From Tachypleus tridentatus (Eukaryota; Arthropoda; Merostomata; Xiphosura; Limulidae), in assembly GCF_004210375.1 (NCBI RefSeq), contig NC_134830.1, positions 43,343,094 to 43,407,093 on the forward strand: a stretch of 64,000 nt of DNA. The letters are read 5' to 3'. A program made the position numbers and the translations under genes. Positions 46,115 to 57,665 of the stretch are shown piece after piece; the first letter of the stretch is position 1; every line of letters begins with the position of its first letter. A model generated the notes under the pieces. That model had not been told where the DNA came from and made no database searches. It saw only the letters and a list, made by a program, of their open reading frames with translations.

Positions 46115-48030
46115 CAACTTAGTTGATTCTGTCATTACTGCCGAAAGAAGAATGGCGCGTGACTAGAAAAAACGTGAAACGAGAATTTAATGAAACTTGT
46201 TAGTTGAAAATTGCAGTAATTGAAGTAAATAATAAATTAGTGTGTCTTTTGTATAACAAAGTTTCTAGGAATAATAAAGTATACAACCTTAAGCAAAACT
46301 TTAACAATTTTTGCAACAAATTTGATGTAAAATTTTCAGTTGATAGCAAAAATCGTATCAATGAAATTAGCCTTCTGAAAGCACAATTTTATGAACAAAA
46401 GGGAGGCCTAGAAAGCTTTTTATCATCGATAGAACTAGTTACGTTAGCTAGCTATAAAGCAGCTTGGATTCTAGCTAAAAAAAATCATTTTCTGATGCTG
46501 AATTACTAAAAGAAATATTGATTGTGGTAATTGAAACTCTGTCGGAGAATTATAGTTTAAAAATAAAAGATGATATTTTTCAAAAGGTAAATAATTTGCC
46601 GTCAAGTCGAAGAACAATTGTCGGCAGGATGTTGGAGTTAGCGAAAGACATAGAAAATCAGTTGCTTAAACAACTAAAAGACTGTTTGTATTTTTTTAAC
46701 ACTAGATGAGTCAACAGATGTTAGTGACACTGCACGGTTGATACTTTGGGTTCGATATGTAACTTCAGATCTTCAAGTGAGGGAAGAAATGCTTGGCCTT
46801 TATGGGTTATGTGGAAAGAACATCTTTGGAAAATTCCTTGAAATGTCAAAAAAATTCAGTCTGGATTTTAAAATCATTGGTTTCTGTCACAACAGATGGT
46901 GCTCACGCCATGGCTTAGGCGAAATTAGTATTAGTTTCTCTTTTGAAGCAGCATTTAATTGAAAATAATGTGAAGTCCACGTTGCTATCTTTCCATTGCA
47001 TTTTGCATCAGGAACATTTATGTGCTCAGGTGTCTGAAAGTGGTAAATTGAAAATTTTGATGGACATAATTGTAAAAATTGTGAATTATATTAGAAGTGG
47101 AAGCTCTCTCATCCATTGATAGTTTGTTAAGTTTTTGAAGAAAAGCAGTGATTGTACTTTTGATAATCTTACTGATTTTACAAATGTAAGATGGTTAAGT
47201 AGAGGAAAAGTCTCGGAACGATTTACTTCCTTATTTCCTCAAATTAAAGAGTATCTTGTTGAAAAATGTAAGATTAAAAATTTCCCTGAAATTGAAACTT
47301 TGTCATGGTAGAATGTGATTTGTATTTTCAATGCAACATAATGGCTTACTTGAATAATTTGAATACGAAGCTTCAAGGAACAGGCAAAATAATAAGCAAG
47401 CAATCACAGTCTATTCATGAATTTCGATTAAAGCTAAATCTCCTTGCAGAACAATTACAAAAGAATGATTTGACACATTTTGCAATATTGAATAGTTTTC
47501 TAGAAAATAATAAGGACTGTGATTTCTCTGATGCTAAAGATGATCTCTTTGTAAACTGGATTAAAAATATACCTCAAAAAGTTGAATCACATTTCTCCAA
47601 ATTTAAAAAATTAGAAATTGATAGTTGAATTTTTGCAAGATCCATTTCAATTTGTCTTAGGAAATCTCAGTATGGAAATTACATCTTTTTTGTCTTTGGA
47701 TAAGTGCGGATTTGAAGACGAGATGCTTACCCTGCAAAGAGTAAAACACATAAAAGGTAAACAAAATGTTCTATCAGAGAGATGTGGCTCACTATTCTGA
47801 TAAATGAGAATCTTCCAAATTTAAAGATAGCAGTTTGAAAATTATTTTCCATGTTTGGATCCACATGGGTGTGTGAGTCAACATTTAGCTAGATTTTTCT
47901 CAAGTCTAGATACAAATCTCAGCTAACTGACATAAATTTAGAGGCAGAACTAAGTAGCTCATTGAGCATAAATATTAAGCCAAATTTAACAAAACTTGTT
48001 GATGAAAACCACCATAAATTTTCACATTGA
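46115..48030 (+). pseudogene. hAT transposase pseudogene (GTF2IRD2/ZBED5-like group)
   Basis: Fragments in three frames together follow the transposase order. A BED-finger-like start lies at 46204-46340 (VNNKLVCLLYNKV...YNLKQNF), where the second cysteine and both histidine positions are changed. A helical region continues to 46700. The catalytic block LDESTDVSDTAR starts at 46702. A degraded TDGAHAM region lies near 46890, then HCILHQEHLCAQV near 47000, VRWLSRGKV near 47190, and an insertion-domain-like stretch at 47305-47630. The C-terminal dimerisation motif FGSTWVCESTFS lies near 47857. Breaks include stops after 46507, 46707, 46960, 47118, 47309 and 47626. hAT transposases use a DDE-type RNase H fold, and the first Asp (DESTD) is still readable. 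Confidence 0.88.
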
Positions 48031-48158
48031 AGGTTATTTGAAATGCAATTATTTTGATTAAACTAACATCTCTCAATTTTTTGTTTGAATAGTGTGACCA
48101 ACGTTGTTTTCATTAGCCACAGTTGTAGCTACTATAAAAAATAAGTTTCCCACCCATG

Positions 48159-48842
48159 ACTAGACTACACATGAGAAGTTTTGTTTTATGGTATTACGCT
48201 AATCAGCCTAGCTAATCAGACTGTTTAAAATTATTTGTAGAAACATATTGTGAAAATATATTATCTGGTGTATAAAGAATTATTTACGAGTTAATGTATT
48301 TAATTAAACCACTTAAGTCAAGCGTGGTTTGTTGGTTAACATGACGTGCTATGAATTCAAAGGTGCTATTAAACATGTTTCTCACGTTCCGTTGTGTATA
48401 TGTTATAAATGATAACCAATGTTGTTGTTCTATTTAAAAACCCCTATAAAGGTCCTTTGACCCTACCTAAAAATAATTCAAAATCAAGGATGGCTTTACC
48501 CAAATCCTGGGAGTTTGCGACTTCAATGTTTTAGCCCATTATGTGAACACAAACTTTTAAACTTTCATGAGTTATATGACTTTCGCTAATTGTTTTGATG
48601 TTTTTGTACATTAATAGTTAACCATTAAGTGCACAAAGCCTGATCAACAATGGTGTAGTTAATGAAACAAAGGAAACCTACTTTAATACGTAAAGACATA
48701 TTAGTAATAAGAGAACAAATTTAATAAAATATAAAAAATTGAGTCCACGTTATTTTATAAATAAACACATATGAAGATTATGATGTGATAAAGTAAAAGG
48801 CAAATAGTGAACAATACTCACCATCAGCTGTTGAAATACCTT
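48159..48842. other. AT-rich stretch with no supported feature
   Basis: I see no supported gene or repeat beyond the right target-site duplication of the hAT element. Confidence 0.5.
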
Positions 48843-48960
48843 GTACGAACAAATAGTGTGACTGACCGTCATCTCACAATGCCTCCACGAAGAAAAGGGC
48901 GAGCATGTTCGGTTACATGTCTACAGCCTGCAGATTGAGAGTAGAGCATTTCAACCACCA
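48843..48960 (-). mobile_element. SINE-A copy, diverged and 3'-truncated
   Basis: AACAAATAGTGTGACTGACC, CTCACAATGCCTCCACG and AAAAGGGCGAGCATGTTCGG are recognisable. The head is badly degraded and the distal body is absent. Confidence 0.75.
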
Positions 48961-50605
48961 GGACACTCTAAAATGACCAGATGGTGAGACAAGGTGCAGT
49001 GATGAAGTCGTTTATAAGCATGGCTGAGTCAGTCATGTAGTGAATATTGTCATAATTTTAAAGATAACTCAAGGATGCAGACTTTCTAAGAACACTGTTA
49101 ACCAAACAAAAAAAAAAAAAGGATATTGCCTACTAATTAGTATAAAGAATGACTACAGCACTTAGATTCATACAATATGGCGTTATTACCATTTAGAAAC
49201 ACGAGTGGTAAGGTTTACAGACGCTATGACTTACACAAGTGGTGATTCAGGTACCAATAGGAAATAGCGATTCCAACTACTCTTAGAATTAGCACTTCAT
49301 TGATTGTTACAAGACAGTTTATTAGGCAACATCCTAATTTATAGCTAACGAATGCTCCTGATGCTTTAGATTATAATCATAGTGTGATATATATAGTGTA
49401 TAGTGCAAGCACTGTACAGTGTATGCAACTCAGAGGAAGTCAGTCAAGGAAATAAAATAGCAAACTCTAAACAGACCATGGTAACAAACTAATATTTGTA
49501 ATTATTCAGTTTTGAACTAAGTAGGCCGTAGCGTGATTGACGTTTGAAGGAATTGCTTAAAGAACAACAGTGGATTGTAAATGTTTTAGGAAATTAATGT
49601 AGTTCACGAACTAAGAGATCTGAAGACTCAGACAAGATCATGTCTATAGATCGATTGTTTTATGCAGGGACTTTACAGATGGTGAAGTACAATCCTACAA
49701 ATCTTATTAGTCTGTTATTAGGACGACCACTTTCGATAGCTCCATAGTGTCCAATCTGTTTGCTATAATTGCTAGTGTTTAACCAAGAGGTAATGACATC
49801 AGTTTACACGACACGAGATTTTTCTGTCTAGCAACTTCCATCCACGAGAATATATAAAATCGTGAAAACTAACAATGGCTAATCTGCACTCATTTATACA
49901 CCAATCCCCCCCCCCCCAAATATCTGTGTTGTGATATACAATAGACTATAACGAGATAGTCACTGAATTTTAGTTTAACTGTTAACAAGGAGTGTGGCTG
50001 TGACACCCATGTGTCATCCTGTTCTGGATGGTTGAGATCCTGTCAAGTAATCTGTTAATAATTAATGGATGTTACATTAGTAAAATAAGTCAGTATTGCT
50101 TGAGAAACCTCAGCTTGTGATGCATAAATCAGTTTCAATGTTCTTCTCTGTAAACTATGAAAATCGTTCCTTAAAACACCAAAGTTAGCAATATGTGGCT
50201 TTCTGGTCATTAATATTTAATTATATAGTTCTAAAAATATTAAAGATGAATTTTTGACTCCAAAAAATGTAAATTACAGTATATTAAAGTTGATTTTGCC
50301 TTAACTATTAATAAAGTTGCGTTATTTTCAACTTTCCATAATCTTTTGTCAAAAATATTCTATTTGGGCTTAGAATAAAGTGGCAAACAGTTTGAGATCT
50401 CACACCGACTTAATAAAGAAGAGTATACCAAAATATTAGTTTAGGAAAAAATTACCATGGAGTCAAACTTCGGGCACAGTGACCTGCACGAAATATTTAG
50501 TATTTACTCTTCATTAGTAGTCTACGTTAAATAACAAAGAAGACCTACTTAGATTTGTCCTAATATTCACTGAAATGACCTTTATTCTTGACCATGATGA
50601 CGATA
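48961..50605. other. AT-rich stretch with a poly-C tract
   Basis: A run of 12 C lies at about 49906-49917, and an A12 run near 49110. No gene or interspersed repeat is supported. Confidence 0.5.
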
Positions 50606-50681
50606 TAGTGTTTTTGTTGTTTTTGAATTAAATACAAAGCTACACAGAAGGCTATCTATGCTAAGCCCACCAGAGGGACAA
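50606..50681 (-). mobile_element. SINE-C tail fragment
   Basis: A (TTG)n-type end and TTTTTGAATTAAATACAAAG are followed by CTACACAGAAGGCTATCTAT and GCCCACCAGAGGG. The head is missing. Confidence 0.75.
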
Positions 50682-50999
50682 TGAAATGATGTAGTGAATA
50701 ATGTAACCAAAGTTTGGAAAGAACATGATCATATGCAAAATATAGCTTTAAGGATACTTAGAATTTTAGAATATTACGTTAGAATATTGAACAGACTTTC
50801 TTAAGAATGTGCCTCTTGACGTATGACTGATAATTTAGTTGGTATAAATTAATTGACAATATCTTAGTATTTTCTTATTTTTAGAAACATATTCAATATC
50901 AGGCAGAGCCAAGCACTTGAGATGCATTTGTACACGAAAGGGAACGTGTGTCTAAATTTGATTATTCTCTGGCATATTCGCCTTGACTTGTTTTCATAT

Positions 51000-51246
51000 T
51001 AAATATCAAAATATTTAAAATCCACATGGTATAAGCCTAAATCAGATTAACTCCAATCAGTTAATTATCAACATATTTAAAATATACATTGGATAAGCTT
51101 AAATCATATTAGCTCCAAGCAGTTAATTATCAAAATATTTAAAATATACATTGGATAAGCTTAAATCATATTAGCTCCAAGCAGTTAATTATCAACATAT
51201 TTAAAATATACAGTGGATAAGCCTAAATCAGATTAACTCCAAGCAC
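51000..51246. repeat. 62-bp tandem repeat, four copies
   Basis: Units start CAAAATATTTAAAAT or CAACATATTTAAAAT at 51007, 51069, 51131 and 51193, and contain AAATCATATTAGCTCCAAGC and AGTTAATTAT. The exact 62-bp spacing and small differences between copies make this clear. Confidence 0.95.
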
Positions 51247-51734
51247 TTTTCTTACATTATTCGTCATTTATATCACTCCATTAAGTGTTTTGTTTAATAA
51301 TATGTGTTAGGGCCTTGTTCCCGTAATAAGTAAATAAGAATTTCTAAAACATTTAAACTATGCCAAGCCTATCACATTGTTAGCTGAGATAAATGGTTAA
51401 TGAATGATTTCTAAGATATCAGTATTGAAGATTTTAAAAATTACCAAAGATGAACAATAGATAACATCTGATGTTATTTGGACCTTTTGATTTTGATGAC
51501 ATGTTACCATATTCAGGACAAAACCCTGTGCATAACAAAATACTATTTTAATTAAAAAAATATTCTTTTCTTAAATTCTCCCTATTTTCCTAACTAAAAA
51601 TGGGGTTTCTGAATTGTATATATCGAACGAAATGAACAGAGGGGATGACATTTTTTGAAAAGTTTTTGCTTATTTCTTTAGTTTTGGTTATCCCACTGAT
51701 GCTTTCACATTACATTATACACACATAAACAAAG
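51247..51734. other. AT-rich stretch with no supported feature
   Basis: I see no supported gene, RNA or repeat. Confidence 0.5.
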
Positions 51735-51872
51735 AGTTTGTTTTTTAATTGTTTTGGAATTAAGCACAAAGATACACATTGGACTATCTGTGTTCTTCTC
51801 ACCACTGGTATCGAAACCCGTTTTCTAGTGGTGGAAGTCCCCAGACATACTGCTGTGCCATTGGAGGAGTGA
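51735..51872 (-). mobile_element. SINE-C copy
   Basis: On the minus strand CTCCAATGGCACAGCAGTAT, GTCTGGGGACTTCC, the T-arm GGGTTTCGATACC, and the tail AGTCCAATGTGTATCTTTG with TGCTTAATTCC are present. Confidence 0.88.
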
Positions 51873-52220
51873 AAAAAATATAAAAACTCGATAAATATAT
51901 ATATTGAGGACATAGAATAATGTGCCAAGGAGAGAATTTTTAACATGCACTCTAGCTCTAAGGTGAAAATGTTAAAGATATATCCTTAAAAAAAAAAAAT
52001 CATCCTCCCCTACTTGTTAACTGTACGTAGGTTTAATTATCTAAGAGACAAGTAAGCCATCCCCCTCTCCAGTTTCTTAACTTTATTAGCTTTCTGTAGC
52101 TTGTGTAATCAAAGTTTTACTTCTTTTGGAAATAAAATATATTATCCTAATCAGATGCATTATTATTGCCATTCGGGATATTTTTGGCGTACAAGAAAAT
52201 CGAAAATGTAATTGCCATTG
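51873..52220. other. AT-rich stretch with no supported feature
   Basis: An A10-11 run lies near 51988. Nothing else is supported. Confidence 0.5.
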
Positions 52221-52490
52221 ATTTGTTTGTTTTGAATTTCGCGCGAATCTACTCGAGGAGTAGCCGTCCCTAATTTAGCAGTGTAAGACTAGAGGGAAGG
52301 CAGCTAGTTACCACCACCCACCGCCAACTCTCGGGCTACTCTTTTACCAACGAATAGTGGGATTGACCGTTGCATTATAATGCCCCCACGGCTGAAAGGG
52401 CGAGCATGTTTGGTGCGACAGGGATTCGAACCCACGACCCTCGGACTACGAGTCGAGTACAATCAGGCCCACCTGGCCATGCTGGGCCTG
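52221..52490 (-). mobile_element. SINE-A copy, near consensus, with target-site duplication
   Basis: It is complete on the minus strand, except for a short deletion in the tail loop (GGCTATCTGCGC replaced by AG) and a changed D-arm. ATTGCCATT(T)GA flanks it on both sides (52211-52221 and 52491-52502). Confidence 0.95.
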
Positions 52491-53190
52491 ATTGCCATTT
52501 GATAATATTTGATCCACAATGTAAAGTGGTGCAGATTATGAAATCATTTCTCTCAAGCAAGTAGCGAAGCACTTTTACAAACGTTTTAAACCCAACATCA
52601 AAATTAATAGACGGCAGCTTTATTCAATTAATCACTAGATCGACGTGCACGTATGCCCAGACACAGCAAGAACACACGTTTAACACAAATTTGTAAAGGC
52701 TGTTTTATTTCTCTTTCTCTCCTGACAATATATCATATTTTTCACGTGATCACGTGCATTTAAAGTCCTAATAACCCATAATTAAACGAAAGTCTTGTTT
52801 CCTTCACATTTTAATAATCATATTTCTCTTCTATGGGCCTCGCACGTTTCAAGTCTGATTAAACCTCGCCGAAGTGATTGAAGAGGTGTGAAAAATGTAT
52901 TTGATTATTCACGAAGGATAATTTTTCTTTTTGAATTAATAGAATGCTATGCTATAGCGTTTTTAAATAATTGAAGTAAGATAACTATAAATACCAAGTT
53001 TCACTGTTTTTTAAGTGATGGATCTGTCAGTGGAGGAAAGTGTTCTCTTTGTATTCTGAAGTTCATAAAATGGTTTCACTAAATAAATTACTATGATAAG
53101 GAATAAACCTTTCCAGAAGTTAAAAGACATCGTCTGAAATCATACAACTTATTTACTTTATTCTAGACGTTGAAACTTACAGTCACGCAC
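52491..53190. other. AT-rich stretch with no supported feature
   Basis: I see no supported gene, RNA or repeat. Confidence 0.5.
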
Positions 53191-53470
53191 GTTTGTTTGT
53201 CTCTTTTTGAATTTCGCACAAAGCTACTCAAGGGCTATCTGTACTAGCCGTCCCTAATTTAGCAGTTTAAGACTAGAAGGAAGGCAGCTAGTCATCACCA
53301 CCCACCGCCAACCCTTGAGCCCCTCTTTTACCAACGAATAGTGGGATTGACCGTCACATTATAACACCCCCACGGCTGAAAGAGCGAGCATGTTTGGTGC
53401 GACGGGGATTCGAACCTGCGATCCTCGGATTACGAGTCCAACTTCTTAACACGCTTGGCCATGCCGGGCC
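53191..53470 (-). mobile_element. SINE-A copy, full length
   Basis: It is complete on the minus strand, with head GGCCCGGCATGGCCAAGCG and T-arm AGGTTCGAATCCCCG. The tail stem is degraded to GTAC/GTGC. Confidence 0.95.
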
Positions 53471-54673
53471 CCCGTGGCAAAAGTAACCACACAGTTGTTT
53501 GATTTAGGACAGTTTAATTTCTTACTATTATTGATATGTTACTGCAGTAGCCTATTGGAAGCCGTTCATATAATATATATATATTAATATATATATTTAT
53601 ATCAATAATAATCAAATAAATTAGTTATACTGATTTTTCTGAAGTTTAACCACTATTGATATCATTGTATTCTGAGCAATACTTTGAGAGCGGTATAAAT
53701 AAAAAAAAATAGCAGGAAAATAGTGAACTTTCTTTATTTATATTTTGTCAAAAACATATATGTTGGATTCTTAGAGCTCGTTAATAATATTAAATAGCTT
53801 TAAAGTTTTAAGGAAAAGAAATATACATATCTGTAAGTGTAATATAAAGGTCATATGTTGATATATAGAAAACTGTTGTTGAATATATATCTCTAAACCA
53901 GGTTTTAATGAATTAACGAAATAAACAGACTTTTTCACATACTGTGATTTAGACTCTGTTACCATGGCCTACAAAGCAGGTACTGTGAACACTACGTTAT
54001 CGTTACTGACGTAACGACCAACTTAACCCTACTTTTGGTACGAAGATAGATGTATAATGCATATTCGCTGAAAGTTCGTACACAGCGGTTTCCTCACACT
54101 CTTGTTTCGAGCTATATTGCTGTTCATTCTTCATTCTGTTGGTAGTTTAACTATCGTAACTGAGATAAACAGTGTTATTTGCAACGCTTCTGAATATATT
54201 GTCAAATTAATTTTAAAGAAATACTGAATTATGCGATATAGCAGCACAATTATAGGACAAAAGCAGTGCGATGTATAACAGTTTCATATAAAGAATCCAA
54301 ATATTTCAAAGTTGACAAGTTTGACTGTAAGTTGGTTTAAACTAATCCTGTAAAACTACGAGAAAATAAAGATAACTTGTAAATCGTAGAAATAAAACGA
54401 TACTGTTTTCAGTATCTAAATATGTAATATTAAACCTAACGAAATGTGAATAATGCACTTGTCTATACGTTTGCAAAGCTTTTTTTTTGCAGTGATCTAC
54501 AATGTTTAGTTGTTGGTTATAACCAACAGCGCAAGTTTTGGGTAACGTTTCAGTTTTCTTCAATAAAAGTTTAATACTGACATTTTGTAAAGCGATAACT
54601 TTCCTTCTCATAGGAGTCACTTATATTGTTGCATTATTTTCAAGTTTGTGGATAAAGCTACTTCGTTTGAGAA
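53471..54673. other. AT-rich stretch with a TA-rich palindromic tract
   Basis: A (TA)n-type tract lies near 53566-53602. The small frames at 53771-53965 minus and 54342-54620 minus have no recognisable content. No gene is supported. Confidence 0.5.
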
Positions 54674-54790
54674 TGCCCCCACGTGGATCATTAGTGTATT
54701 TAAGGACTTTCAGCACTAAAATCCAAGGTTCGATTCCTTGCGGTAGACAAAACGCGCATAGTCTATTGAGTAGGTTTGCGCTTAAACACC
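54674..54790 (+). mobile_element. SINE-B/C-like copy, diverged
   Basis: CCCCCACGTGGATCATTAG, TCAGCACTAAAATCC, T-arm AGGTTCGATTCCTTG and the tail GCGCATAGTCTATTGAGTAG with TTTGCGCTTAAACACC are present. Here the tail stem reads GCGC/GCGC. Confidence 0.8.
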
Positions 54791-54960
54791 AATGTTATTT
54801 CGTGATGACGAGAAAACTCACTTGCAGAGAAAAATATATATGTAAAAACGGCTTGTATGTGAAGAGAAAGCCATATGTAGAGGAGCGAACAACGTTTCGA
54901 CCTTCTTTGGTCATCGTCAGGTTCACAAAGAAAGAAAGAGGTAATTGACCAATAGCTGAC
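54791..54960 (-). mobile_element. Inverted LTR-like end of a Penelope-like element
   Basis: On the minus strand this stretch contains CCTGACGATGACC followed by AAGGTCGAAACGTTG. I associate this pairing with the untranslated, LTR-like ends of Penelope-like elements. It lies directly upstream of the plus-strand Penelope coding remnant but in the opposite orientation. Inverted partial LTR-like copies at the 5' end are a known arrangement in this class. Confidence 0.6.
54885..54926 (-). ncRNA. Candidate type I hammerhead ribozyme in the Penelope-like end
   Basis: On the minus strand all core pieces are in order. Stem I 5' strand GUGAAC (54926-54921) precedes CUGACGA (54920-54914), matching CUGANGA. 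Stem II GACC/GGUC closes an AAAGAA loop. Then come GAAA (54898-54895), a minimal stem III A-CG-U, a U at the cleavage position (54891), and the stem I 3' strand GUUCGC (54890-54885). Stem I has six pairs including one G-U. Hammerheads with very short, palindromic stem III (AACGUU) are known from Penelope-like elements and are thought to work as dimers. One unpaired U sits at the base of stem II and weakens the call. Confidence 0.5.
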
Positions 54961-54961
54961 C

Positions 54962-55357
54962 ACATGTTTGAAGGCGGTTTTGTAATTGAGTGCATACCAT
55001 ATATTCTGAACATCAGCAGCAAAATAACCAACATTTGGTAACAAAATATGACATTCCAGTTAATACCAAATTTATTCAAAAACCAGGCACGAAACTAGGG
55101 TCTATACTATGAAAAAACTACACACCAACATTATTTATAAAATACAATGTGATAACTGCCACGACTTCTATACTGGAGAAACAAGTAGGAAAATGGAAAC
55201 CAAATTCACAGAACACAAAAAGTCACCTTCACATGTTTTCAAACACTGCAAATCAAATAAACACAACATAACTATAGAAAACACCCAAATACTAAATAAA
55301 AAAACAAATGCAAAATTAAAGAAGCCTTACTTATACATCTCAAGCCCAAAATAAACT
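54962..55357 (+). pseudogene. Penelope-like element, C-terminal part with GIY-YIG endonuclease
   Basis: Coding remnants on the plus strand give, in order, IPYILNISSKITNIW (from about 54995), KYDIPVNTKFIQKPGTKLG (about 55050), and then a GIY-YIG-like domain at 55109-55310 (IIYKIQCDNCHDFYTGETSR, a CxxC pair and a later His). The end is KIKEALLIHLKPKIN and a stop at about 55357. At least three frameshifts separate the pieces. In Penelope-like elements this endonuclease follows a telomerase-like reverse transcriptase, which is not present here, so the copy is 5' truncated and dead. Confidence 0.85.
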
Positions 55358-55495
55358 AATAAAAGGAACACCTTTATACCTATATTAATAAATATTATCC
55401 AACATCTAAGCACGCCCTCTACATTCCTACACTCACTTACACAAGCACTCTACTGTTTCTACTTAACAACAATAACAACAGAGGCAAAGTTTAGT

Positions 55496-55608
55496 GTAGG
55501 TTTGTTTGTTTGAGAGCAGAACTAAATTTGGATATCTGCAGCACCAACCACGAAGAAGTTTTAGCATTATGAGTCCATATACTTACAACGATTCCGCTAA
55601 GAACATTA
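55496..55608 (-). mobile_element. SINE-B/C-like copy, diverged
   Basis: The reverse complement shows GTAAGTATATGGACTCATAA, TGCTAAAACTTC, a weak T-arm, GCAGATATCC and an AAACAAACAAAC end. Confidence 0.6.
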
Positions 55609-55735
55609 TCTGAAAGATAGCTTGTAATAAAACGGGAACGCGGGTGCAGCAACTGGATAATTTATTGTATTTTTGTGTCATTTTAATAAAACGCTTTTTG
55701 TATTCACTGAACAATATTAGTGTCTCCTTACTTGA

Positions 55736-55826
55736 TGCCCTCCAGTGGCACAGCGGTTTGACTGCAGACTCACACCGCTAAAAACCGGGTTTCGATACCC
55801 GTGGTGAGTATCACCAAACAAATCGT
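55736..55826 (+). mobile_element. SINE-C copy, 3'-truncated
   Basis: Head CCCTCCAGTGGCACAGCGGT, CTGCAGACTCACACCGC and T-arm GGGTTTCGATACCCGTGG are intact. The tail is missing after GTGAGTATCACC, and a tandem array follows immediately. Confidence 0.85.
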
Positions 55827-55837
55827 TGAGGTTTCAG

Positions 55838-56066
55838 TTATTACAGCTGTGGCCGTTATCTGTTTGAGTGCTGCTATACAGTATCACTTACAGTTGTGTC
55901 AGTCATCTGTTTGATTGCTACTATACAGTATCACGGCTGTGCTTGTCATCTGTTTAAGTGCTGCTATACAGTATCACTCATAGTTGTGCCTGTTATCTGT
56001 TTAAGTGCTACTATATAGTATTACAGTTGTGCTTACTATCTGTTTGAGTGCTGCTATACAGTATCA
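55838..56066. repeat. Tandem repeat, about 42-53-bp unit, five copies
   Basis: Each unit contains TTATCTGTTTnAGTGCT, GCTATACAGTATCA and CAGTTGTGnC. Unit length varies because a short CACTTA/CACTCA segment is present in some copies only. Confidence 0.88.
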
Positions 56067-57260
56067 AATTAGTTGAAACAGGTTTAAAGAGAGGAAATAA
56101 GTAAGTAGACAGGGAGGAAGAAGAGAGAGGGGGGACTTAAAACCCCTTCGAATGGTGCAAAGTCCTTCTTTATATTGTAATTAAAGTGGTATGTGTGAGA
56201 TAACTATTTCTCCTGCTGTGCCGTAGGCTAGGGGAATGTGGACAGCTACCAGCTGTTTATAAGTAATTCCCGCAGAGAGCCTCAACTTGGCCCTGGGTGA
56301 ATGAACATATTTTTTGTACATTTACGTCCGATAAATATATAACATATAGCAGGAAGAGCAATGTCTATTTTAAAACATGATATTTATGTATGTGATAAAC
56401 GTCTTAATTACAAAATGTGTTTTGTATAGGAGACATGAAAACATCTGATATCTTATTATAATTGAGCTTGCAATGCGTATACGTCGAAAATTCATACCAG
56501 TCATAACTGGGTGATATTTTTATAACTAGGCAATACTTTTTGCTGAGCAATAAATAAGACAATTGAAATTATCACAAAATTGATGTGTTCCAGACTTAAG
56601 CAATGAAAATTACAAACAAAAACGAGAGTAAGTTTCAGATGTAACCAATGAAAATTACAAAGTAAAAAGAGTAAGTTTTTAAATAATATAAAACAATAGA
56701 AACACTTAAAAAACAGCCGTTTATCTTCACCTAGCCTTACACGTTAAAACAAGAAATCGCACCTAACCATTATCAAGCCTAAATGAGGTTATGGCTGACA
56801 GAGTACTATCAGTTAGGTCAATGATGCTACCTCATCCTTTGCCTATATATCTGATGCAAAGTAATAAATCAGATACACAACAATTCGGTTTTCTTTCAAG
56901 AAAACCAATTTAGAGAACAATTCATTTGTTGAGATCGCACAAGACGATATTTAAATATGTGTCAATATTTTACACAGACTGAAATGAATACAGCACCTTG
57001 ATCATTAAAACTGACTTCATAAAATATTTTTATACGTCAGACGTAGATCGTATTCATTAGCTGATTTTATTACCAGAAACTGGCACAAAATATATATTTT
57101 GTACATACATTTTGACAAATGTATATAGAAATTCTGATTAAAAACGTTTCTAGCACTGAGCTACGCAGCAAGGACTAATTTGGTTTTGTCTTTCATGAAA
57201 CCACATAAAACTGATGAAATTTTGAATTAACGGATCGAAATGTCGTCTCCACACAACTTC
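56067..57260. other. AT-rich stretch with a purine-rich tract
   Basis: About 50 bases at 56088-56138 are almost all purine (AGAGAGGAAATAAG to AGAGAGGGGGGA). No gene, RNA or SINE is supported in the remainder. Confidence 0.5.
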
Positions 57261-57665
57261 AAACAATGGATAAGACCAGTCAACCAAACATACAGTGAGA
57301 CCAAACAATCACACACACATAGACAATGAATGAGACCAGTGAATCACCGAGACAATGAATGAGACCAGTGAATCACAGAAACAATGAATGAGACCAGTGA
57401 ATCACAGAAACAAAGAATGAGACCAGTGAATCACAGAAACAATGAATGAGACCAGTGAATCACAGAAACAATGAATGAGACCAGTGAATCACACAGACAA
57501 TGAATGAGACCCGTGAATCACACAGACAATGAATGAGACCAGTGAATCACACGCACATAGACATGAACGACACCAATGCATCACATAAACAATGGATAAG
57601 ATTGGTGAATCACTTAAACAATGGATGAGACCCGTGAATCACATAGACAATGGGTGAGGCCGGTG
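57261..57665. repeat. 29-bp tandem repeat, about 13 copies
   Basis: The unit GAATGAGACCAGTGAATCAC followed by AGAAACAAT has a 29-bp period in the centre. The flanks are more diverged, with variants such as CACACACATAGACAATG. Homogeneous centre and decayed edges are typical of an expanding array. Confidence 0.95.

Larger units (their letters stand above)
45766..48158 (+). mobile_element. Nearly full-length hAT DNA transposon, inactive
   Basis: The left end AAGGGAGAGCAAC and the right end GTTTCCCACCCATG are degenerate inverted repeats resembling the CAGGGGTGGGCAAC type ends of many hAT elements. The 8-mers ACTAAACT (45758-45765) and ACTAGACT (48159-48166) match at 7 of 8 bases, as expected for the 8-bp hAT target-site duplication. 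The 2.39-kb interior holds one broken transposase gene on the plus strand. The element moved by cut and paste, and stops and frameshifts throughout show it is dead. Confidence 0.85.

Noticed and set aside
49906..49917. Poly-C tract as a regulatory or G-quadruplex signal
   Set aside because: A single homopolymer run with no further G-tracts is not enough to claim a structure.
54538..54948. 136-codon plus-strand open frame as a gene
   Set aside because: It runs through a SINE-B/C copy and then the antisense of a Penelope-like end, so its codons come from two unrelated repeats.
54763..55079. Overlapping minus-strand frames of about 93 codons
   Set aside because: They are the antisense of the Penelope coding remnant plus its inverted untranslated end.
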